Shown: positions 53,815 through 63,193 of the stretch, piece by piece
Position numbering within the stretch: position 1 is the first letter of the stretch
Layout: each line of letters starts with the position of its first letter
Assembly: GCA_017307355.1 (NCBI GenBank)
Contig: JAFKFG010000025.1
Location: 48,461 to 112,460, forward strand
Reading direction: 5' to 3'
Source of the DNA: Alphaproteobacteria bacterium
GTDB taxonomy: Bacteria > Pseudomonadota > Alphaproteobacteria > Micropepsales > Micropepsaceae
Length of the DNA stretch: 64,000 bases
Program-made: the position numbers and the translations under genes
Notes under the pieces: generated by a model
Seen by the model: the letters and a program-made list of their open reading frames with translations, nothing else
What the model was told of the DNA's origin: nothing
Database searches by the model: none

Positions 53815-54528
53815 ATGCGCCTCTCCAACCGCACTGACGATTCCCTCCGCAAAGTCACCCTGGAACCCGGCGCGGCCCTGCACGCCGAAGGTTCCTGCCT
53901 GGTCAAATTCGGCAATACCCATGTGCTGGTCACCGCCAGCCTGGAAGAAAAAGCCCCGCCCTTCCTCAAAGGCTCCGGCAAGGGCTGGGTGACGGCGGAA
54001 TACGGCATGCTGCCCCGCTCCACCCATGACCGGATGCGGCGCGAAGCGGCGGCGGGCAAACAGTCCGGCCGCACCCAGGAAATTCAACGCCTGGTGGGCC
54101 GCTCGCTTCGGGCGGTGTGCGATCTTTCGGCTCTGGGCGAACGCCAGATCACCATCGATTGCGATGTGCTACAGGCCGATGGCGGCACCCGCACCGCCTC
54201 CATCACCGGCGGGTATGTGGCGCTGGCCCAGTGCCTCTCCTTCATGCAGAAAACGGGCCTGCTCAAAACGCCCGTGTTGAAGGACCATGTCGCGGCGGTA
54301 AGCTGCGGCATCGTCAAGGGCGTGCCCATGCTGGATCTGGATTACAGCGAAGATTCCACCGCCGAGACGGATGCCAATTTCGTGCTGACCGGTGCGGGCG
54401 GGCTGGTGGAAATCCAGGGCACCGCCGAAGGTGCGCCGTTCAGCGAAGACGAATTGGCCCAGCTGCTGCGCCTGGCGCGTAAAGGCATCGGCGAGCTGGT
54501 CGATCTGCAAAAGCTGGCGCTTGCATGA
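53815..54528 (+). CDS. rph: Ribonuclease PH
   Basis: Encodes 237 aa. N-terminus [92 protein letters not shown]; all family hallmarks. It trims tRNA 3' ends phosphorolytically. rdgB follows within 8 bp. The rph-hrcA divergent pair is conserved in alphaproteobacteria. Confidence 0.97.
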   Translation: MRLSNRTDDSLRKVTLEPGAALHAEGSCLVKFGNTHVLVTASLEEKAPPFLKGSGKGWVTAEYGMLPRSTHDRMRREAAAGKQSGRTQEIQRLVGRSLRAVCDLSALGERQITIDCDVLQADGGTRTASITGGYVALAQCLSFMQKTGLLKTPVLKDHVAAVSCGIVKGVPMLDLDYSEDSTAETDANFVLTGAGGLVEIQGTAEGAPFSEDELAQLLRLARKGIGELVDLQKLALA

Positions 54529-54535
54529 GATCGAT

Positions 54536-55171
54536 ATGAGATTGCCGCGCGGCAGTGTGTTGATCGTCGCCAGCCACAATTCCGGCAAGGTGCGCGAGAT
54601 CAAGGCGCTGCTGGGGCCTCATGGGATCGAGCCGGTGGGCGCGGCCGAGCTGCATCTGCCCGAACCGGAAGAAACCGGGCTCACCTTCGCCGCCAATGCC
54701 GAACTGAAGGCGCGCGCCGCCGCCGATGCGGGCAAGCATCCCGCCCTGGCCGATGATTCCGGATTGTGGGTGAATGCGCTGAACGGCGATCCGGGGATCT
54801 ATTCGGCGCGCTGGGCCGGGCCCACCAAAGATTTTTCCATCGCCATGGCGCGGATCGAGCGCGAATTGCTGGACAAGAAGGCGCACGACTTTTCCGCCAA
54901 ATTCGTCTGCGCCTTGTCCATCGCCATGCCGCCCCGTGATGGCAAACAAGGCGAGATCAAGACCTTCGAAGGCGAAGTGCATGGCCGCCTCACCTTCCCG
55001 CCGCGCGGCACGCACGGCTTCGGCTATGATCCGATCTTCATTCCGGGCGAAGGGAAATTCGGGGATATGACTTTCGGCGAAATCGATCCGCATGCGAAGA
55101 ATGCCATGAGCCATCGTGCACGGGCTTTCGAAAAGCTCCTGCACAGCGGCATCCTGGCAGAGTCCTACTAA
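54536..55171 (+). CDS. rdgB: RdgB/HAM1 non-canonical purine NTP pyrophosphatase
   Basis: Encodes 211 aa from ATG 54536. [14 protein letters not shown] (substrate loop), [24 protein letters not shown] and [15 protein letters not shown] are diagnostic. It removes ITP, dITP and XTP from the nucleotide pool. It lies 7 bp after rph and is probably cotranscribed. Confidence 0.96.
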   Translation: MRLPRGSVLIVASHNSGKVREIKALLGPHGIEPVGAAELHLPEPEETGLTFAANAELKARAAADAGKHPALADDSGLWVNALNGDPGIYSARWAGPTKDFSIAMARIERELLDKKAHDFSAKFVCALSIAMPPRDGKQGEIKTFEGEVHGRLTFPPRGTHGFGYDPIFIPGEGKFGDMTFGEIDPHAKNAMSHRARAFEKLLHSGILAESY

Positions 55172-55285
55172 GGCGGCTTTAGAGTGTGATTATGCGCCCT
55201 CTCTTTTCGCCATGGCCGGCCTTGGCGCATAGTGACAGCGTATGCGCGCCATCCAGGGCTAACACGCACGGAATTTGTTGCTTGG

Positions 55286-55308
55286 ATGGGCGGGTCAAGC
55301 CCGCCCAT
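55286..55308. repeat. Perfect 9-bp hairpin upstream of hemW
   Basis: ATGGGCGGG-TCAAG-CCCGCCCAT. It sits 39 bp before the hemW start in the 176-bp rdgB-hemW gap, with no T-run. Nothing else is recognised in this gap. Confidence 0.5.
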
Positions 55309-55347
55309 GGAGAGTAAAGATGCCATCGCCTTCGAGGGCATAAGCCG

Positions 55348-56487
55348 ATGTCTTTCGGGATCTACGTCCATTGGCCTTTCTGCGCCGCCAAATGCCCCTA
55401 TTGCGACTTCAACAGCCATGTCCGCACCGCTATCGACGAGGATGGCTGGGTCGATGCCATCGCCCGCGAACTGGACTGGACGGCGCAAGCCCAGGGCGAT
55501 GACCGCCCCCTGGTCGAAACGATTTTCTTCGGCGGCGGCACGCCGTCCCTGATGCAGGGCCGTTCGACGGCACGCATTCTGGACAAGATCGCGCGCCTTT
55601 GGCGGATGGCCAATGATGTCGAAATTACCCTGGAAGCCAATCCCGCCAGTGCCGATGCCGCGCGCTTCGCCGATTACCGCGCCGCCGGCGTGAACCGCCT
55701 GTCGCTGGGCATGCAGGCCCTGAACGATGCCGATTTGAAATTCCTGGGGCGTTTGCACAATGCCGCCGAAGCCCGCGCCGCGCTCGATCTGGCGATGGCG
55801 AATTTCGAACGGGTGTCGCTGGATTTGATCTATGCGCGCCCCGGCCAAAGCGATGCGCAATGGCGCGAAGAATTGAAAAAGGCTTTGGCTTTCGGCACCG
55901 ATCATCTGTCGCTGTATCAGCTCACCATCGAACCAGAAACGCCGTTCGCGCTGCTGCACAAAAACGGCCAGCTGCGCATCCCGGACGACGATCTGGCGGC
56001 GGGGCTTTACGAAACCACCCAGGAACTGACCGAAGCGGCCGGCCGTCCTGCTTACGAAATCTCCAACCATGCCTGTCCCGGTTCGGAGAGCCGTCACAAT
56101 CTGATCTATTGGCGTTACGGCGATTATGCCGGCGTGGGTCCGGGCGCGCATGGTCGGTTGATGCTGAACGGCAAGCGCGTTGCCACCTCCACCATCCGCC
56201 TGCCGGAACGCTGGCGCGACACCGTGGCAAAGGATGACAAGGCGTTTGCCGATTTCACGCCGGTCGCCGATGCGGATGCGGCGCGCGAGCATCTTTTGAT
56301 GAATTTGCGCCTCCGCGAGGGCATCAACCTTGCGGATTATCAGGCTCGTTGGGGCCAGCGCCCGTCACCGGAAAAAATCGGGCCGCTGATAGAGCAAGGC
56401 ATGCTTCGTCAGGACGGCGACATTCTCTCTGCCACGCCGCAAGGGCGGTTGATCCTGAATGCGGTGATCGCGGCGTTGCTGAACTAA
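55348..56487 (+). CDS. hemW: Radical SAM heme chaperone HemW
   Basis: Encodes 379 aa. Radical SAM cluster motif CAAKCPYCDF (Cys12, Cys16, Cys19), FFGGGTPSL, RLSLGMQALNDADLKFLGR and the HemW C-terminal domain are present. It was once called a coproporphyrinogen dehydrogenase; current view is a heme-inserting chaperone. It follows rdgB by 176 bp. A REP-like pair separates it from the converging LppC-like gene. Confidence 0.95.
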   Translation: MSFGIYVHWPFCAAKCPYCDFNSHVRTAIDEDGWVDAIARELDWTAQAQGDDRPLVETIFFGGGTPSLMQGRSTARILDKIARLWRMANDVEITLEANPASADAARFADYRAAGVNRLSLGMQALNDADLKFLGRLHNAAEARAALDLAMANFERVSLDLIYARPGQSDAQWREELKKALAFGTDHLSLYQLTIEPETPFALLHKNGQLRIPDDDLAAGLYETTQELTEAAGRPAYEISNHACPGSESRHNLIYWRYGDYAGVGPGAHGRLMLNGKRVATSTIRLPERWRDTVAKDDKAFADFTPVADADAAREHLLMNLRLREGINLADYQARWGQRPSPEKIGPLIEQGMLRQDGDILSATPQGRLILNAVIAALLN

Positions 56488-56490
56488 TTC

Positions 56491-56571
56491 CTCACCCTGA
56501 GCTTGTCGAAGGGTGAGGGTTCGCTTCGCCTGCCCGTATGCCCTCATGGTTCGACAAGCTCACCATGAGGG
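56491..56571. repeat. REP-like pair A, copy 5
   Basis: CTCACCCTGAGCTTGTCGAA-GGGTGAGG (56491-56518) and CCCTCATGGTTCGACAAGCT-CACCATGAGGG (56541-56571). It lies between convergent hemW and the LppC-like gene. Note the order of the two palindrome types matches copy 3. Confidence 0.82.
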
Positions 56572-56588
56572 GCGGGCACAAGCGAAGT

Positions 56589-57800
56589 TTAGAAGCTGCT
56601 CGACTGGAATGTCCGGGGTGCGGGGCTGGCGACATGGAAGCCGTCCGCTTGCACTTCCAGCACGGCAAGGCCGCGCTCCGACGTGCCGTCGGCGTTGAAG
56701 CGGAAAATGCCGTTGACGCCGCCGAACCCGTTGGGATCCATCAGGGCTGCCGGCGTGAAGCGGTGATAGGGCGTACCGTTCGACATCAGCGCCACCAGCG
56801 ACACCGCGTCATAGGCCAGCGACGCCAGTTGCGGCGGCGCCGCGCCGTACACCGCGCGGTATTTTTCATTGAAATTGTTGTCGGCATTGGGCTCGGGGGC
56901 GGCGAACCAGCCGCCAGTCAAAGCCTGTTCCTTCACCGTGCTGGGATCGTCCCACAAGCCGGTGCCCAACAGCTTGACCTTGGACGGATCCAGGCCGTTG
57001 AACGCCAGCGACGGCGCGATGGCGCGCAGCACGCTGCCGCCCTGGGCGATCATCACCACATCGGCATTGCTTTTGGCGATGGCGGCGGACGGCGCCATCA
57101 CGGTGTTGGTGCTGGGCGTGAAATGCTCGATGTCCACCGTGGTCGCGCCGGCGCTTTTCACCGCGTCGGTGAAAGCGGCGGAGATCAGATCGCCATACGG
57201 CGTCTGGGGCACCATCGCCGCGAAATTGTGATGGCCTTGGCTGACGGCGTAATTCACCACCCGCTTGACTTCGCTTTGCGGCAGGAAGGAGAGCAGATAG
57301 ACGCCATTGCCCGCCACGCTGCGCTCGGTCGAGAAGGCCAGAACCGGAATGCCGCGATCCCGCGCGATGGGCGCGACGGCGGCGACGGAGGGACCGAACA
57401 AGGGCCCCACGATGATCTCCGCACCCTGGCCCAACAGCTTGGCCGCCGCGGCGCCCGCCATGTCGGGGCTCGCGCCTTCGTCGGCGGTGATCAGAAGGAT
57501 ATTGCTGTTGCCGCCATCGAACAGCGCCAGCGCCGCCGATTTCAGCATCGCCGCCGCCAGATTGCGGGTGGCCGGATTGGCGCTGGAGAAGGGCAGGATG
57601 ACGCCCACTCTGATGGGCGTGACGCCGGGCGGGGTGTTGGGCAGGCGCAGATAGGTGGGCAGATCCTTGTCCAGCGGATTGCCGGCCACGGGCGGCGGCG
57701 GCGCCACCACTTTGGGCGGCGGCGGGGGCGGCGGCGTGCAGCCGCTTAATGCCGCTATCGCGGTCAGGCTCAGAATGGCAAAAAGGCGGGCAAATGACAT
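56589..57800 (-). CDS. Penicillin-binding protein activator, LppC/LpoA-like lipoprotein
   Basis: About 403 aa. Lipoprotein signal MSFARLFAILSLTAIAALSGC, polyproline linker, then a periplasmic-binding-protein fold (IRVGVILPFSSANPATRNLA, DEGASPDMAGAAAAKLLGQGAEIIVGPLFGPSV, LASLAYDAVSLVALM). LpoA in E. coli activates PBP1A; the alphaproteobacterial counterpart is less studied. Start 57800 is used; ATGs at 57818/57815 with GGGAA upstream are also plausible. It is divergent from rsmI. Confidence 0.88.
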   Translation of the reverse strand: MSFARLFAILSLTAIAALSGCTPPPPPPPKVVAPPPPVAGNPLDKDLPTYLRLPNTPPGVTPIRVGVILPFSSANPATRNLAAAMLKSAALALFDGGNSNILLITADEGASPDMAGAAAAKLLGQGAEIIVGPLFGPSVAAVAPIARDRGIPVLAFSTERSVAGNGVYLLSFLPQSEVKRVVNYAVSQGHHNFAAMVPQTPYGDLISAAFTDAVKSAGATTVDIEHFTPSTNTVMAPSAAIAKSNADVVMIAQGGSVLRAIAPSLAFNGLDPSKVKLLGTGLWDDPSTVKEQALTGGWFAAPEPNADNNFNEKYRAVYGAAPPQLASLAYDAVSLVALMSNGTPYHRFTPAALMDPNGFGGVNGIFRFNADGTSERGLAVLEVQADGFHVASPAPRTFQSSSF

Positions 57801-57861
57801 TTTCGGGCAGACCATCATCGACAAGTTCCCGGGACGGCCGTCCCATGCGCGGGGTGAACCC

Positions 57862-58773
57862 ATGAAGGGCGACAGTAAGGCGCGTAATCCCGCCGGTAAA
57901 CCGCAACATCTGGGCGATTTGAAGGAAGGACCACGGTCGGATCTTCTGGCGCCAGGTCTTTACGTCACCTCCACGCCCATCGGCAATGCCCGCGACATCA
58001 CCTTGCGGGCGCTGGATGTGCTCAAGGCGGTCGATCTGATCGTCGCCGAAGACACGCGCGTCACCGCCAAGCTGCTCGCTATTTACGGCATCTCCAAACC
58101 GCTCGCCGCTTACAATGATCACAACGCCGCCCGCGAGCGGCCGCGCCTTCTGGGGCGGCTGCGGGGCGGGGCGCGCATCGCCCTGGTCAGCGATGCGGGA
58201 ACGCCTTTGGTCAGCGATCCCGGCTTCAAGCTGGTGCGCGAAGCCATCCAGGAACGGTTGCCGGTTCATGCGGTGCCGGGCGCCTCGGCGGCGCTCACCG
58301 GCCTGGTGCTGTCGGGCTTGCCGTCCGACCGGTTTCTGTTCGCGGGCTTTCTTCCGTCCAAGGCGGGCGAACGCCAAAGCACGCTGGAAGAATTGAAAGC
58401 CATCCGCGCGACCTTGATCTTTTTCGAATCCGGTCCGCGCCTGGCCGAAACATTGAAACAAATGTCGGAGACATTGGGCATGCGCAGCGCCGCGGTGGCG
58501 CGCGAATTGACCAAGCTGCATGAAGAACTGCGCCGCGGCACCTTGGCCGAACTGGCGCAGGCTTACGAAGACGCGCCGCCGCCCAAAGGCGAAGTGACCT
58601 TGCTGGTGTCGCCGCCGCACGATGCCGAGGCCGACATGTCGGCTGTCGATGCGGCGCTGGACGCGGCCCTGGCCTTCATGCCGCTCAAGCCCGCGTCCGA
58701 AATGATCGCGAACCTCACCGGGGTTTCGCGCAAGGATGTCTATGCGCGCGGGCTCGAGAAGAAGAATGGCTGA
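57862..58773 (+). CDS. rsmI: 16S rRNA 2'-O-ribose C1402 methyltransferase RsmI
   Basis: Encodes 303 aa from ATG 57862. LYVTSTPIGNARDITLRALDVLKAVDLIVAEDTRVTAKLL, the VSDAGTPLVSDPGFKLV loop and VPGASAALTGLVLSGLPSDRFLF are family signatures. It methylates C1402 of 16S rRNA. An upstream start in the same frame would overlap the LppC gene and has no family match. yraN overlaps its end by 8 bp. Confidence 0.96.
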   Translation: MKGDSKARNPAGKPQHLGDLKEGPRSDLLAPGLYVTSTPIGNARDITLRALDVLKAVDLIVAEDTRVTAKLLAIYGISKPLAAYNDHNAARERPRLLGRLRGGARIALVSDAGTPLVSDPGFKLVREAIQERLPVHAVPGASAALTGLVLSGLPSDRFLFAGFLPSKAGERQSTLEELKAIRATLIFFESGPRLAETLKQMSETLGMRSAAVARELTKLHEELRRGTLAELAQAYEDAPPPKGEVTLLVSPPHDAEADMSAVDAALDAALAFMPLKPASEMIANLTGVSRKDVYARGLEKKNG

Positions 58774-59125
58774 CCGCCGCCAGGCCGAGGCGCGCGGCCA
58801 TCGCGGCGAGACCTGGGCGGCCTGGTGGCTGAGGCTGAAAGGCCATCGGATTCTGGGCCGCCGCGTGAAAACCCATGCCGGCGAGATCGACCTGATAACC
58901 CTATGCCCCTTCGGTCCGGTCTGCTTTGTCGAGGTCAAGGCGCGGGCCAGCCTGCGCGCCGCCGCCGAAGCCGTCACGCAAGAGCAGCGGACTCGCATTG
59001 CCCGCGCGGCCTCCTTATATCTCGCATCCCGGCCGGTCCTGGCCCGGCGCGGGGCAAGGTTCGATATTGTCACCATAGCAGGACTGCCCAGGCATCTGCC
59101 CGATGCCTGGCGATTGGATGGATAA
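58766..59125 (+). CDS. YraN family protein (UPF0102)
   Basis: Encodes 119 aa. PD-(D/E)xK nuclease-like core: [32 protein letters not shown] then [12 protein letters not shown]; ends FDIVTIAG. Function unproven, often next to rsmI as here. It overlaps rsmI by 8 bp, and gshB starts 4 bp after its stop. Confidence 0.93.
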   Translation: MADRRQAEARGHRGETWAAWWLRLKGHRILGRRVKTHAGEIDLITLCPFGPVCFVEVKARASLRAAAEAVTQEQRTRIARAASLYLASRPVLARRGARFDIVTIAGLPRHLPDAWRLDG

Positions 59126-59129
59126 GACC

Positions 59130-60074
59130 ATGGCATTGACCGTCGCGATCCAGATGGACCCGATCGAGAAGATCGATATCGACGGCGATTCCACTTTCGC
59201 GCTGGCGTTGGAAGCCCAGACGCGGGGTCATGGCTTGATCTATTACGGGCCGCGCGATCTCTCCTTCAACCAGGGCAAGGTGACCGCGCGCGCCAGGCCG
59301 CTCAGCGTCCGCGCCGTGAAGGGCGATCATTTCACCTTGGGCGAATCCGTCGTCTATGATTTGACCGCCGCCGACGTGGTTCTGATGCGCCAGGATCCGC
59401 CTTTCGACATGGCCTATATCTCGGCCACGCATATCCTGGAACGGATTCATCCCAAAACCTTGGTGGTCAACGATCCGCGCGAAGTGCGCAACGCGCCGGA
59501 AAAACTGTTCGTCACCGAATTCGAGGATTTCATCCCGCCCACTTTGATCACCAGCGATGCGCGCGAAGTGCGCGATTTCCGCGCGCAGCACAGCGAAATC
59601 ATCATCAAGCCGCTTTACGGCAATGGCGGCGCGGGGGTTTTCCGCGTGGGACCGGGTGACGAGAATCTGGGTTCGCTGCTGGAAATGTTCACCCAATTCT
59701 ATCGCGAGCCGGTGATCGTGCAGCGTTACCTGCCGGAGGTGCGCAAGGGCGACAAGCGCATCATCCTGGTGGATGGCGAATTCGCGGGCGCGATCAACCG
59801 CGTGCCCGCCAGCGGCGAGGCGCGCTCCAACATGCATGTGGGCGGGCGCCCGGAAAAAACAGAGTTGACGCCGCGTGAACGGGATATCTGCACCGCCATC
59901 GGACCGGAACTGAAACGCCGCGGATTGATTTTCACAGGGATAGACGTGATCGGTGATTACATGACCGAGATCAACGTGACCTCTCCCACCGGCATCCACG
60001 AAGTCAAGCGCTTCGGCGGCGCCGACATCGCCAAGCTGGTCTGGGATGCGATCGAGGCGAAGGTGCGCAAATGA
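59130..60074 (+). CDS. gshB: Glutathione synthetase
   Basis: About 314 aa from ATG 59130 ([23 protein letters not shown]). ATP-grasp fold: [50 protein letters not shown]. It joins glycine to gamma-glutamylcysteine. Earlier in-frame ATGs (59103, 59118) overlap yraN and look less likely. The pirin gene overlaps its stop by 4 bp. Confidence 0.97.
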   Translation: MALTVAIQMDPIEKIDIDGDSTFALALEAQTRGHGLIYYGPRDLSFNQGKVTARARPLSVRAVKGDHFTLGESVVYDLTAADVVLMRQDPPFDMAYISATHILERIHPKTLVVNDPREVRNAPEKLFVTEFEDFIPPTLITSDAREVRDFRAQHSEIIIKPLYGNGGAGVFRVGPGDENLGSLLEMFTQFYREPVIVQRYLPEVRKGDKRIILVDGEFAGAINRVPASGEARSNMHVGGRPEKTELTPRERDICTAIGPELKRRGLIFTGIDVIGDYMTEINVTSPTGIHEVKRFGGADIAKLVWDAIEAKVRK

Positions 60075-60766
60075 TCACGCTGCGCCGGTCGGAGGAACGG
60101 GGCGCCACCAAAACGCCGTGGTTGGATTCCAAGCACACATTTTCCTTCGCCGATTATCACGATCCGGCTTTTGTCGGCTTCGGCGCGCTGCGGGTGATCA
60201 ACGAAGACTGGATCACCGGCGAAGCGGGCTTTCCGCCCCATCCCCATCGCGACATGGAGATCGTCACCTACATTCTGGAAGGGGCCTTGCAGCACCGCGA
60301 TTCCGGCGGCGGCGGCGGCACCATTCGGCCGGGCGAAATTCAGCGCATGAGCGCGGGCTCCGGCGTGGTGCATGCCGAATTCAACGCCGCCCGCGAGCGG
60401 TGCCATCTGCTGCAAATCTGGATTCTGCCGTCGCGCCAGGGCATCGCGCCCTCTTACGAACAGAAGACGCTGGATATCGCCGCGATCACCAACAAATTCG
60501 CCCGCATCGCCGGCCCCGATCCGCAGCCCACGGAAGTGCGCCTGGTGCAGGATGCCGAAATCTGGGCGACGCGGCTGGATGCCGATATCGAAGTGATCCA
60601 TCCCCTGGCCCCCGGCCGCCGCGTCTGGGTCCAGGTCGCCAAAGGCGAAATCACGCTGGGCGAGGAAACGCTGAAAGCCGGCGACGCCGCCGCCGTGACC
60701 GATCAGGACCAAGTGGTTATCTGCTCGAAAGCGCCCAGCGAAGTATTGCTGTTCGATTTGGCTTAA
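60071..60766 (+). CDS. Pirin family protein (YhhW-like)
   Basis: Encodes 231 aa. Bicupin with metal motif [25 protein letters not shown], then [18 protein letters not shown] (His and Glu ligands). YhhW relatives can oxidise quercetin, but most bacterial pirins have unknown substrates. ATGA overlap couples it to gshB. A hairpin and converging olsB follow. Confidence 0.93.
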   Translation: MITLRRSEERGATKTPWLDSKHTFSFADYHDPAFVGFGALRVINEDWITGEAGFPPHPHRDMEIVTYILEGALQHRDSGGGGGTIRPGEIQRMSAGSGVVHAEFNAARERCHLLQIWILPSRQGIAPSYEQKTLDIAAITNKFARIAGPDPQPTEVRLVQDAEIWATRLDADIEVIHPLAPGRRVWVQVAKGEITLGEETLKAGDAAAVTDQDQVVICSKAPSEVLLFDLA

Positions 60767-60810
60767 CTCTGGATCCCCTTCCCTCGCGGCTGGACGCCGC
60801 TCGCCGGGGA

Positions 60811-60834
60811 TGACATCGCGTTAGCGCGATGTCA
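60811..60834. terminator. Hairpin between convergent pirin and olsB
   Basis: TGACATCGCG-TTAG-CGCGATGTCA, a perfect 10-bp stem that includes the olsB stop codon. No T-run, so termination is uncertain; location between convergent genes supports it. Confidence 0.45.
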
Positions 60835-61674
60835 CTTCACCAATCCAAAACGCGACTTGTACCGCGCGTCGATGCCGGAGAGCGGGAAGTAGATGAAGAC
60901 ATCGGTGGTGTTGAACTGGCGGTCGATCACCGCGCCGTCGCCGATGCGGCAGCCGGCTCGCACATAACCCTTAAGCAGCGGCGGCAGGCTGCGCAGGCCC
61001 TCGCGGGGTTCGATCGCGTCCTTCGCCATCCGGTTCATGTCCACGAACAGTTCGGGGCGGGCGCGGACATTCAATTCCGCAGGCATGGCGTGGAAGTGGT
61101 GAAGATAGGACAGCGGCAGCGCCAAGGCGTCGGGATCGTTGCCTGCCAGGCTGGCGCAGCCGAACATCAGGTCGATGTCGAAGCGCGCGACATAGGCCAT
61201 CAGGCCCTTCCACAAAAGCTGCATGGTGCCCGGCCGGGCGCGATAGCTTTTCAGCACGCAGGAACGGCCCAGCTCCAGATATTTGGTCTCGGCCGGCAGG
61301 CCGCTCAGCATCGGGCCGATGTCATATTCGCTGGAGGTATAGAAACCGCCCGCCCGCGCCGCATCTTTTTCGCGCGTCAGCCGGTAGGTGGCGACCACCA
61401 AAGGCTGGCCGTCCTCGCCATGGGCTTCGCGGTCCACCACCAGAAGGTGATCGCAGACATCGTCATATTTATCGAAATCGCGCCCCGCCTCGCGCATCTG
61501 GGGCGAGGGGATCGCGGTCATCTCTTCATAGAAGACGGAGTAGCGAAGCCGCTGGGCCTGCTCGACCTCATGCTCGGTCTCGGCCAGGCGCACTTCCAGG
61601 GCGCCGGAGATGGCCAGAACCGGCCATTGCTCTGCGCGGCCTTCGAAAGGTCCCGCTTCGTAGATATTGACCAC
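60832..61674 (-). CDS. olsB: Ornithine-acyl[ACP] N-acyltransferase-like (OlsB family)
   Basis: Encodes 280 aa from GTG 61674 (AGGGG upstream). GNAT-type acyltransferase: QAQRLRYSVFYEEMTA, DFDKYDDVCDHLLVVD, YLELGRSCVLKSYR, MFGCASLAGNDPD and LPPLLKGYVRAGCRIGDGAVIDRQFNTTDVFI match OlsB, which makes lyso-ornithine lipid from ornithine and 3-hydroxyacyl-ACP. olsA is not adjacent. Similar hemolysin-like N-acyltransferases cannot be fully excluded. Confidence 0.88.
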   Translation of the reverse strand: MVNIYEAGPFEGRAEQWPVLAISGALEVRLAETEHEVEQAQRLRYSVFYEEMTAIPSPQMREAGRDFDKYDDVCDHLLVVDREAHGEDGQPLVVATYRLTREKDAARAGGFYTSSEYDIGPMLSGLPAETKYLELGRSCVLKSYRARPGTMQLLWKGLMAYVARFDIDLMFGCASLAGNDPDALALPLSYLHHFHAMPAELNVRARPELFVDMNRMAKDAIEPREGLRSLPPLLKGYVRAGCRIGDGAVIDRQFNTTDVFIYFPLSGIDARYKSRFGLVK

Positions 61675-61885
61675 GCAAACCCCTTTTTGGGCGCTGCCGC
61701 GACACCGGGATATGCCGGTTCTGCGACAGATTTATAATCTAGCCCAACGGGTTGGGACCGCGCAACGGATTGTGACACTGGGCTTGGTCGCTTAGTCAGA
61801 TGGGGTTGCCCGGCAACGGCAACGCGGCCCCGCGCTTTCCATAGTTACCGGGCCGGGGACCGCGCTTTTCCGGGCGGATGCTCCG

Positions 61886-63193
61886 CTATGCGGGTTGCTG
61901 AAGCCGCTTCAGCAGCCAGAACAGCAGCAGGGCAGGAATCCCGATGGCGCCGCAGCCCAGGAAGAACAGGGCATAGGCGGGCATCAATCCGAAATGGGAC
62001 GCCAGCCCTTCGACCGCGGTGCCGGAAAAGCCTTTGAGGATTTTGCCCGCCCAGGCATAGGTCGATGACAAAAGCGCATATTGCGTCGCGGTATAGCCCA
62101 GGCTGGTGAGGCTCGACATGTACGCCACCAGGGTCACCCCGGCCAAAGCGATGGCGAAATTGTCCAGCCCCATCACCAGCGCGAAGCTGATCGGATCGTG
62201 CGCGAAAGGCAGCACGGCATAGAGCGCGGTGCCCGCCATCTGACTGGCGCAGCCCAATAGCACCGCTCGCATCAACCCCAGCCGCAGGGACAAAAATCCG
62301 CCCGCTGCCACGCCCAGGAACACGCCCACCAGGCCGATGCTGCCGCGCACCGCGCCGACCACATCCTTGCTCAGGCCCAGATCGACATACATGGGATTGT
62401 ACATCGGGCCCGAGACGAAATTGGGCAGCTGGAAAAGGCTGATCGCGAGCAGAATCAGGATCGCGTGGGTGCCATGGGTCTTGAAGAAGACGATGAACGG
62501 CCCGGCGACCGCGTCGAAAAATCCGCGTGGTGTCCAGAGCGGCGTCTCCGCGCCTTTCTGCTGCATCACCTGATCGGCCTTGATCGGCTCGGCCGCCAGG
62601 AAAATCGCGGCAAGGCCGATGGCCATCATCGCGGCATAGATGACATACGCCTCGTTCCATCCCACGCGCTGGGCGAGGGGCAGGATCACCGCTTCGCTGG
62701 CCAGCAGCGCCGTGCGGTAGCCGAATGTGTAGCCGGAGGTGAGAAGTCCCAACTCATCGGGATCGCGGGCGCTTTCGATCCGCCAGGCATCGATGGCGAT
62801 GTCCTGCGTCGATGAGGCGAAGGCCGCGATCAGCGCGAACACGCCCAGCATGATCAGCCCATGGCCGACGCCCGCCCAGGCCATGCCCATCAATCCGCCC
62901 GCGACCACCAATTGCGCCAGCGCGATCCAGCCGCGCCGCCGCCCCAGTTTCGACAAAAGCGGCACACCCACCCGGTCCAGGATCGGCGCCCAAAGGAATT
63001 TCAGCGAATAGGCCAGCCCCACCCAGGACAGAAACCCGATCGCGGACAGCGCGATGCCTTCGTCGCGCAGCCAATAGCCGAAGGTGTTGCCCACCAGCAC
63101 GAAAGGCAGGCCCGACGAAAAGCCCAACACTGTCATGGTGAGGGTTTTGGGATTCAGATATTCGCGGAAGGAATAGCGGCGGCGCTGACTCAT
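61886..63193 (-). CDS. AmpG-like MFS muropeptide permease
   Basis: Encodes 435 aa with about 12 helices. N-terminus NPKTLTMTVLGFSSGLPFVLVGNTFGYWLRDEGIALSAIGFLSWVGLAYSLKFLWAPILDR, plus ASSTQDIAIDAWRIE, are AmpG hallmarks. AmpG imports anhydromuropeptides released by transglycosylases such as MltA (46 kb) for cell-wall recycling. Its ATG overlaps the stop of the two-receiver protein gene by 4 bp. The 211 bp after its end hold no feature I recognise. Confidence 0.9.
   Translation of the reverse strand: MSQRRRYSFREYLNPKTLTMTVLGFSSGLPFVLVGNTFGYWLRDEGIALSAIGFLSWVGLAYSLKFLWAPILDRVGVPLLSKLGRRRGWIALAQLVVAGGLMGMAWAGVGHGLIMLGVFALIAAFASSTQDIAIDAWRIESARDPDELGLLTSGYTFGYRTALLASEAVILPLAQRVGWNEAYVIYAAMMAIGLAAIFLAAEPIKADQVMQQKGAETPLWTPRGFFDAVAGPFIVFFKTHGTHAILILLAISLFQLPNFVSGPMYNPMYVDLGLSKDVVGAVRGSIGLVGVFLGVAAGGFLSLRLGLMRAVLLGCASQMAGTALYAVLPFAHDPISFALVMGLDNFAIALAGVTLVAYMSSLTSLGYTATQYALLSSTYAWAGKILKGFSGTAVEGLASHFGLMPAYALFFLGCGAIGIPALLLFWLLKRLQQPA

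Noticed and set aside
27451..56571. CRISPR array from the repeated palindromes
   Set aside because: The copies are kilobases apart in different gaps with no regular spacers and no cas genes.
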